This document shows, piece after piece, positions 9,996 through 20,946 of a stretch of DNA of 64,000 bases (positions within the stretch are counted from its first letter, which is position 1; each line of letters opens with the position of its first letter). The DNA comes from Phlebotomus papatasi. Its lineage: Eukaryota > Arthropoda > Insecta > Diptera > Psychodidae. The notes under the pieces are model-generated. The model was given only the letters and a program-made list of their open reading frames with translations, made no database searches and was not told the origin of the DNA. The translations under genes were made by a program, and so were the position numbers. The DNA lies in NCBI RefSeq assembly GCF_024763615.1, contig NC_077223.1, forward strand, positions 83,638,627-83,702,626, given 5' to 3'.

Positions 9996-10685
9996 GTGAA
10001 CAAGACGGCAGTGATTGAAGCGGGTGTGGTGGATATCCTTCTGCCAATGCTGGACATCCATGCCCCATGGGTAGTGTTTAAGCTACTGGGGACACTGCGG
10101 ATGACAGTGGATGGTCAGGAGAAGCTAGCGCTGCAGCTGCTGGCCAATGAGAAGCTCATTCGGCAACTGGTAGCGTGGAGCAACTCCACGGATTATGCCG
10201 GTGTCACGGGTGAGAGTCTGAGGCTGATGGCGTGGTTGATAAAGCATGCATATGCTGTCCATCGACACGATGGGGCATCTGCTGCAGCTTCTACCGCCGA
10301 TCACAGCAGCTTGGTGCATTTTGCACGCACAGATGGCGCTGTCGAGTGCATGGTGCGGATGCTGACGTCACAACACCTAGTCATGCAGAATGAGTCACTA
10401 ATTGCCTTAAGTATCCTGCTGATTGTGTTCAGTGGCAGGAATTCCGCGGCTTCTGAGGATTCTGTGGACATTGAGGACCTGCTGGTGGCTGCAAATGTGG
10501 GTGGGAGACTGGCTGAGCTCATTTCCACGCGAGCTGACTCCATGACCAAGGAGATTGTGGAGAATCTGCAACAAGTGGTGGCTCTGCTGAGGAAGTCCGA
10601 TGCACTCGTGAAGCACATGGCACAGCACAATATTGACGAACTGGTCAAGTCCATTCCCATTATCGTGGAATACTGCACACTGTAA
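9996..10685 (+). CDS. vimar: Rap1 GTPase-GDP dissociation stimulator 1 (vimar), exon 3
   Basis: The terminal coding exon has 229 codons plus TAA (10683-10685) and begins VNKTAVIEAGVVDIL after a TTTGCAG acceptor. It carries the C-terminal armadillo repeats. Landmarks shared with vertebrate SmgGDS are FKLLGTLRM, the VTGESLRLMAWLIKHA segment (human VMGESNRLLSALIRHS) and HLVMQNESLIALS (human HVIMQNEALVALA). Upstream in-frame codons from 9870 are intronic. Codon choice is GC-richer than the surrounding AT-rich DNA, as in the other conserved genes here. A GTGAGT sits just after the stop (10698), so a 3'-UTR intron is possible but unproven. Confidence 0.9.
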   Translation: MNKTAVIEAGVVDILLPMLDIHAPWVVFKLLGTLRMTVDGQEKLALQLLANEKLIRQLVAWSNSTDYAGVTGESLRLMAWLIKHAYAVHRHDGASAAASTADHSSLVHFARTDGAVECMVRMLTSQHLVMQNESLIALSILLIVFSGRNSAASEDSVDIEDLLVAANVGGRLAELISTRADSMTKEIVENLQQVVALLRKSDALVKHMAQHNIDELVKSIPIIVEYCTL

Positions 10686-11725
10686 AATTTGGTCAGGTGA
10701 GTGTAACTTATGATTACAATGCTTCTCCTTAATATTTTTTTTTAAAACTCTCTAACCCAGTGAGAGATTCTTAGAAGAATAACAACAACAAAAAAGATTA
10801 TAAGTAGTGATTTTCAGTGTTAGACAAAAAAACAATTTTTGCATTTAATCTCTATAAATTTAACAAAAAAAAGAAGAAAAACTTGACTGTAACTTTTTCT
10901 CATATTTACTAAAGACAGAAGAAAAATCCTATAGAAATTTAATTGAAATTGATGGAAAATTATTAGGATGTGATGCTTTTCAGAGAGAAATTTCCCCCCA
11001 ATTTGAAGTATTATAATATCCATTTTTAATCTTCTTAAAAAAAATCTTGATATTTCTTCATTATAAATTAGAAATTTGACTGTAATGAAATCCTTTTCAA
11101 TTGAAAGAGTTTTGAAACATCGAAAATCCTATAAATAGTTGCAATAAATGTCCAGAGTTAGAATAAAAATGTTATTGTTTTATTTTCCTTTTTATCTCTT
11201 TTTTCAATAAATGAAAAAAGTGATACTTGGGATGAGTTCTATTTTAAGAGACTACCTTTTTTAAGAGACTTTTAAGAGAGTAAAAAAATATTCACAAATC
11301 ATAGCAATCAGTGCATTTTGTGTACTCTGTAAGCCATGCAAAATTAATTTAAGTTTGTTTTTCGTGAAAATTTGTTTCGCTTAAATTTTTCTGGTAAGTT
11401 TTTCACTTTTTTAATACAATATGTCCGATATTTAGGTTTCTAAAATTAAGAGATATCTGTTAAAATTTCAAAATAGTTCCTAAACTTCCCGGAAAAATAC
11501 AGTCGAGCGCTGCAATCGAATTTTCTGTGAACTTGACAAGTAACTCAGGTGGAAGGCGAGAAAAAGACAAAAAGGTGTTTTTCTCCCATAAATCCCTAGT
11601 AATTTACAGGTAATTCTTGCTCAGAGGATACTCTGAATCTCTGAGAAGTGGTCTCAGTAGTTTTTTGGTGGGTAGATTGAGTAGTAATTGTGGTATTTGC
11701 GGTGTAAATTTTGCAGTGGTGAAAA
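10686..11725 (+). other. vimar 3' UTR and ATPsynD upstream region
   Basis: AT-rich and non-coding. Poly(A) signals AATAAA at 11143-11148 and 11162-11167 would end vimar about 460-480 bases after the stop. The ATPsynD promoter must lie in about 11200-11700; TTTTGCAG just before the ATPsynD ATG looks like a splice acceptor and may mark a 5'-UTR intron. Confidence 0.55.
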
Positions 11726-12256
11726 ATGGCAGCGAGACGTGTTACACAATCAAGTGTGAACTGGGCATCCCTGGCTGAGCGAGTTCCAGCTGCCCAGCGT
11801 CCCAATTTCATCGCCTTCAAGTCCAAGAGTGATAAGTACTTGAGGAGTGTTCAGGCCAATCCCGAACAGGCCCCAAAGATTGACTGGGCTCGCTACAAGC
11901 AAGCCATTCCGGTGGCTGGACTTGTGGATACGTTCCAGAAGCAGTACGAAGCCCTCAAGGTGCCCTATCCCGAGGACACATTCTCAGCTGAAGTGGACAA
12001 ACAGGAGCAGGATGTCAAGCGGGAGATTCAGGAGTTCAAGAGGGCATCAGATGAGAGGATTGCTGAATATCAGAAGGAGATTGCTCATCTTAAGTCTCTG
12101 TTGCCATTCGATCAGATGACCATGGAGGACTTCCGCGATGCCTATCCCGAATTGGCCATTGATCCACTCAACAAGCCCACGTTCTGGCCACACAATCCCG
12201 AGGAGCAGCTTGGATACAAGGCTAAGGATGCTCCAGCTTCTTCTGGAGGTCACTAA
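11726..12256 (+). CDS. ATPsynD: ATP synthase subunit d, mitochondrial
   Basis: One uninterrupted exon of 176 codons plus TAA. It starts MAARRVTQSSVNWASLAERV and contains the family pattern of subunit d: FIAFKSKSDKYLRSV, IDWARYK, LVDTFQKQYEALKVPYP, a long charged helix (QDVKREIQEFKRASDERIAEYQKEI) and the C-terminal MTMEDFRDAYPELAIDPLNKPTFWPHNPEEQ. It matches the insect protein over its full length. Subunit d is part of the peripheral stator stalk of mitochondrial F1Fo-ATP synthase on the matrix side. The ATG context is AAAAATGGCA. Codons are GC-rich relative to flanking DNA, as expected of a highly expressed gene. It lies in tandem downstream of vimar. Confidence 0.95.
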   Translation: MAARRVTQSSVNWASLAERVPAAQRPNFIAFKSKSDKYLRSVQANPEQAPKIDWARYKQAIPVAGLVDTFQKQYEALKVPYPEDTFSAEVDKQEQDVKREIQEFKRASDERIAEYQKEIAHLKSLLPFDQMTMEDFRDAYPELAIDPLNKPTFWPHNPEEQLGYKAKDAPASSGGH

Positions 12257-12346
12257 GCAACAGCAGGCTCTGTCCGGGATGTGATTAGCTTGAACCGGCT
12301 GCGTTTGTTCAAATTGTAAAGATTTTCAATCAGCCGCGGTGTGTCT

Positions 12347-12352
12347 ATTAAA
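12347..12352 (+). terminator. ATPsynD poly(A) signal (ATTAAA)
   Basis: ATTAAA 91 bases after the stop, within TGTCTATTAAATTC. No AATAAA is nearer than about 12513, so the variant signal is the likely one. Confidence 0.5.
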
Positions 12353-12642
12353 TTCTATAGTGAAAAAAATCCTTGTTTTTTAATGGGATGGGATGGGAAA
12401 AATGGGAAGCAGATTTTTGAGGTATTCCCCAAAGTAATTTTATTTGGTTTTATAAGAAAAATCATCGTTCTGTGATTTTTTTGAAATTCAATATTCCTTG
12501 CGCTTTTTGCAAGAAATAAAAGCAATTGAGATTGCAATTCTACATTAAAGATCTTTTAATTAAAAGATCTGTAATATAAGATTAAATATCTTTTAATTTA
12601 AAGATTTTTAATCTAAAATACAAAAAACGAGAAAAACTTATA

Positions 12643-12971
12643 CAGTGGCCGCTTTGTAATCCGGATGATTGGGAGACAATTTGACAGATGTCCGCTTCGT
12701 AATCCGGATGGATTTTTTGAATTTGTTCAACGTCTTGAAAATATAATACAAGGTTTTTTTCCGAGAATTAGAATAAAAGTTTTAAAGAAGTTTAAAAGGA
12801 CAAAATTAGAGAATTCTATGCTATTATACTTCATTTATTGAACAAAAACTTCACAGGATAATTCATTCTCATTGCTGAACACACATGCATACATAACCTC
12901 AAAATGATTTTAAAGGTAACCGTCGATAACTCGTCCGGATTACGGCGATCCGGATTAGAGAGCGGGCACTG
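12643..12971. mobile_element. CAGTG-ended MITE with repeated TAATCCGGAT motif
   Basis: The inverted ends are CAGTGGCCGCTTTGTAATCC (12643) and CAGTGCCCGCTCTCTAATCC (inward from 12971), with TA at 12641-12642 and 12972-12973. The word TAATCCGGAT occurs twice at the left and, inverted (once as GTCCGGATTA), twice at the right. The ends resemble Tc1/mariner-pogo elements. There is no transposase. Confidence 0.8.
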
Positions 12972-12973
12972 TA

Positions 12974-14142
12974 TTTTAATTTTTAAGGCATTAAGTGAGC
13001 AGTGATATCACTAAAAAAAACTCGATATCTTTCCATAAATCATCAGCTGCCGACTTCTTTAATTCTTCACTGACCTGTGAAAAACTGGATATATTCCAAT
13101 CGCATTGTGTAACCGTGCTCACACTAGGATTTTTCAATTTGTAAATTCAATTTAATTTTCAGATGAATTGTTCCTATGCGTTATTTTGCATTAAAAATCA
13201 TTTGAATGGATCGATTTTCACTTATTTATTGATATAAGCTAATACTTGGCCCACCAAAATATGTTTAAACATGCTAAAATAGAATAGAATAAATGTGATA
13301 GCTCAATTAAATTTGAATTCTGCAAATTAAAATGTTAAAATGGTTAAAATTGATCATTAATTTCAATTTTATTGCAGTTAAACAAGTAGGTTTTTGAATC
13401 AAATTGTTCTTATTAAATTTATTTACTCGTAATCAATTATTATTTGTGGCCAAAAAAAATAAAATAAGTACAGTGATTAGTGACAAACTTGTACGCGAGT
13501 GAAGCTGTAGTAATCGGGAGTAATTTGCTGAGTTCTTCCAAATCCAAAGCAATTCGAAGGAAACTGTTGTGTCAAGAAATCGCAGTTGCGATCACTTCAT
13601 ACAGATTTTCAACAAGACTGTATGAGAGTCTCTTCATGAGCCCCTTTGCCTACAACCCTTTCTTCTGGCTTTGGGGATCCTTCTGCATAACAGCATCACA
13701 ATTGACTTATAAGACATTTTAAGTACTAACACATATTTCCTGGAATCATTCACAATCAAAAATATCGCGGCACTATTTAAAATTGAGCAAATTTCTTGCA
13801 AAATGTGTCCCGGACGTGAGGATTTTTAAGTAAATTCTAGAAATTTTATAATGCTCAATTGGCTCAATTGAATTTTACATTAAATTGAGAAAATCTTAGT
13901 GTGATAGCACCATAAGGCGGGGCAGTTTCACTCCTGGATTGCTAATCTAAAATTCTAAAAATAATTTTTTAGAATGTTTTTTTTTAATAAAATTACGAAA
14001 TTAATGATTTTTATTAGCGTGGGACTTGTGTACGGCTTTAGTGACATTAAGTTTTATCTCACTCCTTTCAAAGAAGTAAGAAAAAATGCAAAAATTGAAA
14101 CTACCCCTTCAAAACTTCAAAAACTGTGAGAATACCTTAATG
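12974..14142. other. Non-coding AT-rich stretch
   Basis: No gene recognised. ORF 13480-13722 has no ATG start and no known motif. A G-rich sequence AAGGCGGGGCAGTTTCACTC at about 13914 resembles, inverted, GAGTGAAACTGCCCCACCT at about 38750, so both may be single ends of an unrecognised repeat. Confidence 0.5.
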
Positions 14143-15085
14143 TCACTGCGTTGAATACGACGTTACTTCTGCCCTCAAATCGAACAGTCTCCGCAAACTT
14201 TTACCACGGGATAACCATCGCACATCTGTATGCATCAGATGGTCTTTATGTTTGGCATTGCATTCTTTCAAATACCTCTTTAATGTTCTCTGGGTCAAGG
14301 AGTTATGTCCTCTTCTGAGGGAATTAATTATGCGGATATGGCTGTTTTGATGGAAGGTAGATCCGATTAAAACTTTCCTCATAGCGCGGCTTTATGAAGC
14401 AAGAAATGATAAAGTCTTAGCCCAGGCATAATTTCAAGCGTGCGACCCGTGAGTGAGACCATATAATGAATCCATGTCCAATCAGTGAAGGAGCACCATC
14501 AGTTGTGATGCTGAACAGCCTGTTAGTAATGCCAAATTCTTCCAAAGTGGCCATTACAGCTCTATAAGTGTCTAATCCTGTTGTTCTTAATGCGAAATTT
14601 TGTAGTTGTAACATATCTTCAAATGTCTCTCCACTTGGAAGAACACTACGAACGAATATCAAAAGTTGATTCTCGCCTGTTAGATCAGTAGACTCATCGA
14701 GACAAATAGAAACAGATAGATTCACAACAAATGGGGAAGTGGGGCACCTTTGAAATTGGGATTTTCTCCTATGTTTAAGTGGAACTGAGCTATATCATAG
14801 TAATTTAGTTTCTCAATCTATTTGTGCAGCTAAATTATATCACAATAAGGGCGATAAGGCTCAATTTTATATTAAAAAAAAATAAGTGAAAAATCCCAAT
14901 TTTAAAGGTGCTCAAGTTTCAATTTGCCCCACTTCCCCCTATCAAGCTTTTGTTGGAATTTGTCTCAGACATTAACTGAAATTGCTAATTCCTCGTTATT
15001 GTCGGTGTTGAACACAGAACTTTTTTTAAAGCAATTGTGCTGTGAAGCTTCACTTTGACCCATCTTTTGTAACATCATAGAAAAA
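14143..15085 (-). pseudogene. hAT transposase remnant (ZBED/SCAND3-like)
   Basis: Translated fragments on the minus strand match hAT-type transposases of the ZBED5/FAM200/SCAND3 kind. In order they are a weak upstream segment (about 15085-14941), then SVSICLDESTDLTGENQLL and TTDGAPSLIG (14725-14417), and after a frameshift KRYLKECNAKHKDHLMHTDV and RWLSRGKSLRRLFDLRAEV (14382-14143). The CLDESTD aspartate and TTDGA motif belong to the RNase-H-like catalytic core. The reading frame is broken by frameshifts and by a 207-bp MITE at 14733-14939, so it cannot be active. No hAT ends were identified nearby. Similarity to the family is clear by eye; the exact subfamily is not. Confidence 0.8.
14733..14939. 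mobile_element. G-rich-ended foldback MITE inside the hAT pseudogene
   Basis: The left end GGGGAAGTGGGGCACCTTTG and the inverse of GCCCCACTTCCCC at 14939 pair, followed by a second paired block AAATTGGGATTTT. It is related to 38490-38684, which has the same end design and interior TTAGCT/AGCTAAATTATAT words. It separates the upstream and downstream parts of the transposase remnant. Confidence 0.7.
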
Positions 15086-15552
15086 ATATCTTTATATTAA
15101 GAGACATGCTCGATATTTAGTTGCGAATATAAGCTTCAAAATATTATTTGGTATTTTTGTGTATGCTAATCGGTATATTAGTGATCCATTTAACTATATC
15201 TGTGCATATCAATTTTAAATTTTTAGAATAAATTAATAAAAAATAGATTTAATTGCAACTGTGTACTCTGTATCTCGGATCGTGACGAATTTAATTAGGC
15301 GTCTCATGGAAAATTGTTTTTTTTTTTAAATTAAATCTTAACTAATGCACTGCATTCTTGTGAGAGTTAAATGGTAAAAAGTACCTAATAATTTTCGAAA
15401 ATTCATTTGAATTGGTGCAACAATATGGTAATAACCTAACGATTCGAGGAACACTGCCGATCGTTGGTGTTCTTCCTAGTCGCAAATTCTTAGATAACTC
15501 ACCAATTTCTATTTCAAACCAACTCATAAATTACTGATATTCCACACCGACT
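15086..15552. other. Non-coding AT-rich stretch
   Basis: No gene or repeat termini recognised. Confidence 0.4.
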
Positions 15553-16069
15553 TTAACCCTTTAACGACGAGACACTTTTACGGACTGAAAATCAACAATA
15601 AAAATTAAACTGGGAAACATAATTAATGATAAGTCTTACATCTAACCTTTGAAAGTCCAACAGAGTTTGATTCGGTGTATTTTGTGCTTCTATGAACGAT
15701 AGGGACAAAAATAGCCTAAAAATTTAAGTAATTTTTCTGACAATACTAATGAATAATATTTCTCGCTTTAATGAAAAATATTACTTATGAGTATTGTAGT
15801 TTATATTGCCAAAAGGGTTTTGCTTAAAAAAAATTGGAAGTATAAAAAATAAATAAAATCAAATATGAATTTTAGAATTAAAAAAATCGCCATTTTTGAT
15901 CTTAAATATTTACTACCTAGCTAGCAAATAGTTGGAGACTGGCAAAAAATATCCTAGATTCCTTCAACCTTCTGCTTTGCAATTACGTACAAACATAAAG
16001 AAAAAATAAGTCAAGAAAAATTATTTTCTTTATGGGACACTGGTGTTCCAATCGTCCTTAAAGGGTTAA
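15553..16069. mobile_element. TTAA-flanked element, family T3 copy 1
   Basis: TTAACCCTTTAACGACGAGA at the left and the inverse of ATCGTCCTTAAAGGGTTAA at the right give 517 bp including TTAA sites. It is closely similar along its length to 35942-36461 (shared ATTCGGTGTATTTT, AATTTTTCTGACAATA, ATCCTAGATTCCTTCAACCT and TTACGTACAAACATAA). It is non-coding. Confidence 0.85.
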
Positions 16070-16345
16070 AAAGCAATCTTGACAACGTGTTTTTGTCCAA
16101 AATACGGAAAAACGAATTTTCCGTTAATTGTTGGTTCCGTTGGTTCATCTGAATTGGCATAACGGGCATAATAGATTTTAAGTTGCGAAGTTTGCTTACC
16201 AAGAATAGCACCCATATTTTTGTAATCCGTTTGTCAGTTTGACGCGACTGACGCAACGCACGCGCTGAACGCGACGCAAAAGGAGATTTTGAAGATTTTC
16301 TCAATTTTTCTCAAAGGATAAAAGATAAGTTGGAAGTATCCAAAG

Positions 16346-17612
16346 ATGAGTAGGGACATGAAATTAATTCGTATGGTGAGAGAGAATAAGTGTTTGTACG
16401 ACATAAACAGCAACAACTACAATAACAAGGATCTCAAAATGCTGATTTGGAATGGGATTGCAAAGGAGCTGGGAATGAAATGTAAGGAAGGAAATCCTAG
16501 CTAGAATTTGAATGAATAATTGAATTTTTGATATTATTTTCAAATACCTGAAGTTACCAGAGCCAAGACACGTTGGAAGACATTCCGGGACCGATATGCC
16601 AGGGAATTGAGAAACATGAGAGAAGGTGGTGGTTCTTCAGATTCTTCATATCCTACTCCTGGCTGGAAGCACTACAATGAACTGGAATTCCTCAAGGAAT
16701 TTATAGCTCAAAGACCTCTAGGGTAGGTTTGGGATTTTTTTCTTTGGGCTAGGTAATTTTTTTTTGGGTTTTCCTTAGGATTCAGGGGGGCAACGGACGA
16801 AGTTTTAAATGGGATGTATCTGGAGAGAAGAAACTTATATCACTAGTCCGGGAACGTAAGCGGTTGTACGAAACAAAAGGCAAAACCTATAAAGGTGTTA
16901 AGCCTATCTGGGAAGAAGTTGCCAAGGAAATGGACAAGAGTAGTAAGTGACCCAAGTAACACAGAGTAAAAGTTTTACTTTTTCTTGGATAAACCTTCAT
17001 TTAATCCCATTTGAATATCTAGTTACAGAAGTCAGGGTCAGATGGAAGAGTATCCGGGATAAGTACGTCAGGGAGAAGAAGATGTATGAGAATAGACCAA
17101 TGAAGTCCCCTTGGGTATTGTATGAGGACATGGAATTCCTGCGGGACTATGTGCAGATAAAGCAGTATGAATTTTAGCTAAGAAGAACTTGTAAAATCTT
17201 CCACTCTAAACCTTGAATAAAATCTTTCAGGCCTGCTGAAGATGAAGAAACCTGCGATGACAACATGGACTCCAATGATGATGACATGATGATATCATCA
17301 GTTAAAGAAGAAGAGGAATTGGAAGCTCTAGAAGCGTCAGAAGAAGCAGATGCCAATCCAATTCCAAGCCCGTGTCCCTCCGCTTTGACCACTGCAAACG
17401 ATGAACCAGAAGAACCGTTGATTGAGATGGAATTTGCTGAAGTATCAGAGGAGCCTCAAGAGACAAAACCTCAAATAAAAAAAGACGATCTGACAAGTTC
17501 CTATCTCAGCATTATTGAGAACAAACTGAGACGCTTCCCGGAACAACAGCGCGAAGAGGTTGCAATGGAAGTAATTACGTTGATCAACAAAAGGCTCTAC
17601 AGCAAAACCTAA
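16346..17612 (+). CDS. MADF-BESS domain protein with two MADF domains
   Basis: Five exons, 16346-16481, 16563-16722, 16779-16942, 17023-17164 and 17231-17612, join in frame to 327 aa. Introns are 56-81 bases. MADF domain 1 spans exons 1-2 (LIRMVRENKCLYDI...TRWKTFRDRYAREL...WKHYNELEFLKEFI). MADF domain 2 spans exons 3-4 (KLISLVRERKRLYETKGKTY...VRWKSIRDKYVREK...WVLYEDMEFLRDYV). Each MADF is split by an intron just before the R-WK helix, so the exon pair was probably duplicated. Exon 5 encodes an acidic linker and a C-terminal BESS motif (SYLSIIENKLRRFPEQQREE). MADF domains are Myb/SANT-like DNA-binding folds and BESS mediates protein contacts, so a nuclear transcription regulator is expected. 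The exon 2 acceptor is the second AG of CCAGAG; using the first would create a stop. The orthologue is not identified. The gene converges on catalase copy 1. Confidence 0.85.
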
Positions 17613-17621
17613 AAGACCTAA

Positions 17622-17687
17622 AATAAATTACAACTCCAAAAGCAAAAAATATTTTTTTCTTACTTTGTGGAATGGTTCAATTTTATT
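17622..17687. terminator. Convergent poly(A) signals: MADF-BESS (+) and catalase 1 (-)
   Basis: AATAAA at 17622-17627 (+), ten bases after the MADF-BESS stop, and AATAAA on the minus strand (17687-17682), about 145 bases after the catalase stop. The predicted cleavage sites of the two genes nearly touch near 17650. Confidence 0.6.
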
Positions 17688-17829
17688 GAATTTCTGAAAG
17701 TTTTACAAAAAAAAGTAATCATACAATTAGACAAAGTCCCCAAATCATGCAATATAAATGTTGATAAGAGGGATAGATAAAAAAAACGCAAACACCGAAA
17801 CCCAATTGTAAGTTGCTGGTTTTTCTCTC

Positions 17830-18030
17830 TTAGAGATTGGCGCACTTCTTGCGTTCGTACATCTTGAGGAGCTCAGTGAGTTTCTCACCAAGAGCAGCAT
17901 CGACCTGGGAGAAATTCTTGACGGCACGCTCCTGGATGAAGGGACTGGCATCCTTCAGATGGCCAGCAATATTCTGGGCCAGACGTTCACGATGGGCAGG
18001 ATCGAGAACGCGACGGTAGAAGTCCGTGAC
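17830..18030 (-). CDS. Cat: Catalase copy 1, exon 3 (C-terminus with -CANL)
   Basis: 66 codons plus TAA (17832-17830) after a TTTGCAG acceptor. It opens VTDFYRRVLDPAHRERLAQN and continues with IAGHLKDASPFIQERAVKNF, the conserved C-terminal helices of animal catalases. The protein ends ...ERKKCANL. Human catalase ends -KANL, a known non-canonical peroxisomal targeting signal, so this product is expected in peroxisomes. Confidence 0.92.
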   Translation of the reverse strand, partial: VTDFYRRVLDPAHRERLAQNIAGHLKDASPFIQERAVKNFSQVDAALGEKLTELLKMYERKKCANL

Positions 18031-18258
18031 CTGCAAATATTCATTAGAAAAATTATTTGCATGTAATCTTAACTAAGAATCTTGATGGAAATATGTGATT
18101 AAGTAACAGAGCTAATATTTCCGATAACTAATTAGACTGTGAAAGTGCAAGAATTCTAATTAAACCCAAAAGATGAAAATGTTTTGGAGGCTAACAGAAC
18201 TATTACGATAAAATCCGATGATAGGCCCTATAAGGCTTATCATTGATCATTTTCTATT

Positions 18259-18400
18259 CACTAAGAAAAAACCTAAAAAGTTAAAACAACTCTATGGCGG
18301 AGTTGAATTAACTCTATGAATATCGATGTAATTATTACTCTTTTTCGATATAAAATTTTATCTCGACTGAAGTATATGCTTAAGTGTTTTCGTTTTAATA
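18259..18400 (+). repeat. CACTAAGA-ended repeat, end fragment
   Basis: Starts CACTAAGAAAAAACCTAAAA and continues through TATCGATGTAATTATTACTC and CTCGACTGAAGTATATGC. The same order is found inverted at 49000-50267. The right end was not found here. Confidence 0.6.
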
Positions 18401-19045
18401 TTTGTGATTTTTTTTTATATTATATTTCTGAATAAAACAGTGAATAATTCTATGGATTTAGAAGAAGTAAAAAAGAATTTCATCAGTCCAAAAATAAGCG
18501 TTTAAGTAGCACTCTTCGGAAAACGATCCAGTTACCCCACCTTACTATATTTGATTAAAAAAAAAACGCCGAATCATCGAAACATATGGTTACAACAAGG
18601 ATTTGATCTAAAGATCAATGTGACCCTATCTTAATAAATTCCATTCATCATTTTCCATTTAAAACATTTAAGATCTCAGTGTATGTGATCATATGATGAA
18701 CTAATTTATTAATTACCTATAAAACACGTCAAAAGACTTATGTTTTTTTCTTTAAATGATTTATGACGGTACGGATTTGACGGTTGATGTCTTGTTGCCG
18801 TTTAGCCAAGATATTTTCTTAATTTACTGCGAATTGTTTTGCGTGTTTATAATACGTAATTTAATGATGTTTAACCATTATGTTTTATAGCTTTTTTTTT
18901 AATATAATTATCGCAATTTTATTTTCTTATCACTGCCTTCTCACGTTGTTTATCTTCTTTACCATTTGAATATTTTTTTCACAAATTAAATTTTTTTGGG
19001 ACTAGAGTACCCAAAGGAAAATATAAATGTTTTCTGTTTGTTACT

Positions 19046-19145
19046 GCTCGAACTCTACAGAGAGAGCAGTTATATAATCACTCGATTTTTTCACCTCCCA
19101 AAATTTCCAACTTCCACTCCTCGGAGACCACTTTTGTCAACAAAT
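19046..19145 (+). repeat. Dispersed repeat, also at 51238-51355 and 57139-57245
   Basis: Shared order: CTGCT.GAA(C)T, GAGAGCAGTT or variant, TATATAATC.AC (two copies), then a CTTC..(T)CGG.GACC-like block about 50 bases on. No coding potential; family unknown. Confidence 0.5.
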
Positions 19146-19778
19146 CTTCGCGTTCCAGATTTCCACAGATAGCTATTTCAAAATGTTGTCTGTATTAAAT
19201 CTTAAACATGTTGATTTTTTTTACCGTATAATAGAACCAAAATTAATATTATTAGCAAACATGTAAGACCATTGTTTTACATGTTTACTAATAATATTAA
19301 TAAACATAAAAATACAATTTTTGCACTATTCGCAAATAGGCAAATGGTGTTATTTGGTCAATGGATTTTTAAAATCTAAAAAAATACTTTTTATTAATTT
19401 TTTATAGTAATTATATAGGTTATTTTTAACAGACTTTGATATAATGACACGTAAAAGAACTTGCGATTTAATGTATTTGCAACATTTGCTATAATTTTAA
19501 TGTAAATATAATACAGTGATGATATAGTCTACATTATTGATTATCATTTATCCAAAAATTCAAACTAAAAGAAAGTGTTTCAAATGGAAGAGGTGATCAA
19601 GAATTATTTAGCTGTATTTGTGCATTGAAATAGCCAATGAAAACTCCAAGAGGGCAGGAAAAATTAAGAACTTTGTGTTACAGAGGGTTAAAACACACGA
19701 CGCAAAAAATAGAGCCGCAATATATATTTTTGAATTAACCTTTATTAAAAAAACGATCATGTATAAAACTCGCACTAC

Positions 19779-19945
19779 TTAATCCTTTAAGCACGATTGG
19801 AACACCGGTGTCCCATAAAGAAAATAATTTTTCCTGACTACATAATTTTTTTTCTTATGTTTGTACGTAATTGCAAAGTTGAAGGTAGAAGGAATCTAGG
19901 ATATTTTTTGCAAGTCTCCAACTATTTGCACTGCTTCAGCATAAA
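19779..19945 (-). mobile_element. Fragment of TTAA element family T3
   Basis: In inverted orientation it matches the right end of 15553-16069: TTAATCCTTTAAGCACGATT, GGAACACCGGTGTCCCATAA, AGAAAATAATTTTTCCTGA, then GGAATCTAGGATATTTTTTG. Homology stops near 19945, so the other end is lost. Confidence 0.75.
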
Positions 19946-20125
19946 ACGGTTAATATTATGTTCAAATCCCGTACAACTTAAGCTTAAAATGTACTTGTAT
20001 GTAAAACACGCATAGCTTCAACACGAAAAGGTTAAAATTGGAAATAAAGATCACACAGTTTCAGCACAAAATGGTTAAAATTGAATATAAAATCCTCACA
20101 GCTTTCCAACGAAACGTTTAACAAT
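19925..20125 (+). repeat. Degenerate tandem repeats, unit about 43 bp
   Basis: Successive units contain GCTTCAACACGAAAAGGTTA, GTTTCAGCACAAAATGGTTA and GCTTTCCAACGAAACGTTTA, with an earlier diverged GCTTCAGCATAAAACGGTTA at 19936. CCTCACA/ATCACACA precedes the later units. Confidence 0.6.
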
Positions 20126-20946
20126 TTAGATCATTTTTCTCGGATTTTGTTCAGATTTTATTAAAAACCAATATAATATAATTTCTGTGTGAACTTTTGT
20201 TTAATACGTTAGTCTCATTTTAATAATAAAGCACGATGATTTTTAGAATATTTTTTTAAAATTTTTATTAGGGGTCCATCTGGAAGATGATTGCCCCGTT
20301 TTAGAATATTACCACAGAAACATTCATTACCACAGAATCAGTGTTAGCAAGGAGGCACTTATTTTCTTCATGAACATTGTTTTCTGGAATGTGATGTCTT
20401 GGACAAGGTATAAAGCAAAATCCCAAAAAAAATATCGTTATGAAGAGAGCAGGAAATAAGTCTTAATTTCCATGATTTTTACAATATTGATGATTAGCAG
20501 AAACCACAGAACAATTAGAAAACTCCCTGAGTATGTAGATACAGGAAGTTCAAAAATCGTTTAGATGGTTACTATTATATTGGTTCAACCGGGTAGTAGT
20601 AAATTTGAATTGGGATTTCTAGTAAATTTCATCATTCATTTTAAACGACAAGCTTTACAGCAAAAAGACGCAAAATATTTTATTGATTACAGCGAAATCT
20701 TTGAGTAAAAAAATAAAAAAAAATGAACTTGATATTTGATGGTATCAATCAATTTTACATTTTTTACATTTTAACTTTTAACTATGTAAAAAATGATGTA
20801 AAATGTAAAAAAAATTCGCCCAACCCTGCCTCTATAACTCGTCCCCTTGATCGGACAAAGGCTCCGAGTCCAAGATCGTCTCTTAAATCGGACAATATTT
20901 TCGACATCTTCAGTGTTTATTTTGTCAAACTTCTCGTAATAAACTA

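Noticed and set aside
13480..13722. 80-codon ORF
   Set aside because: No ATG start, no motif, surrounded by AT-rich intergenic DNA.
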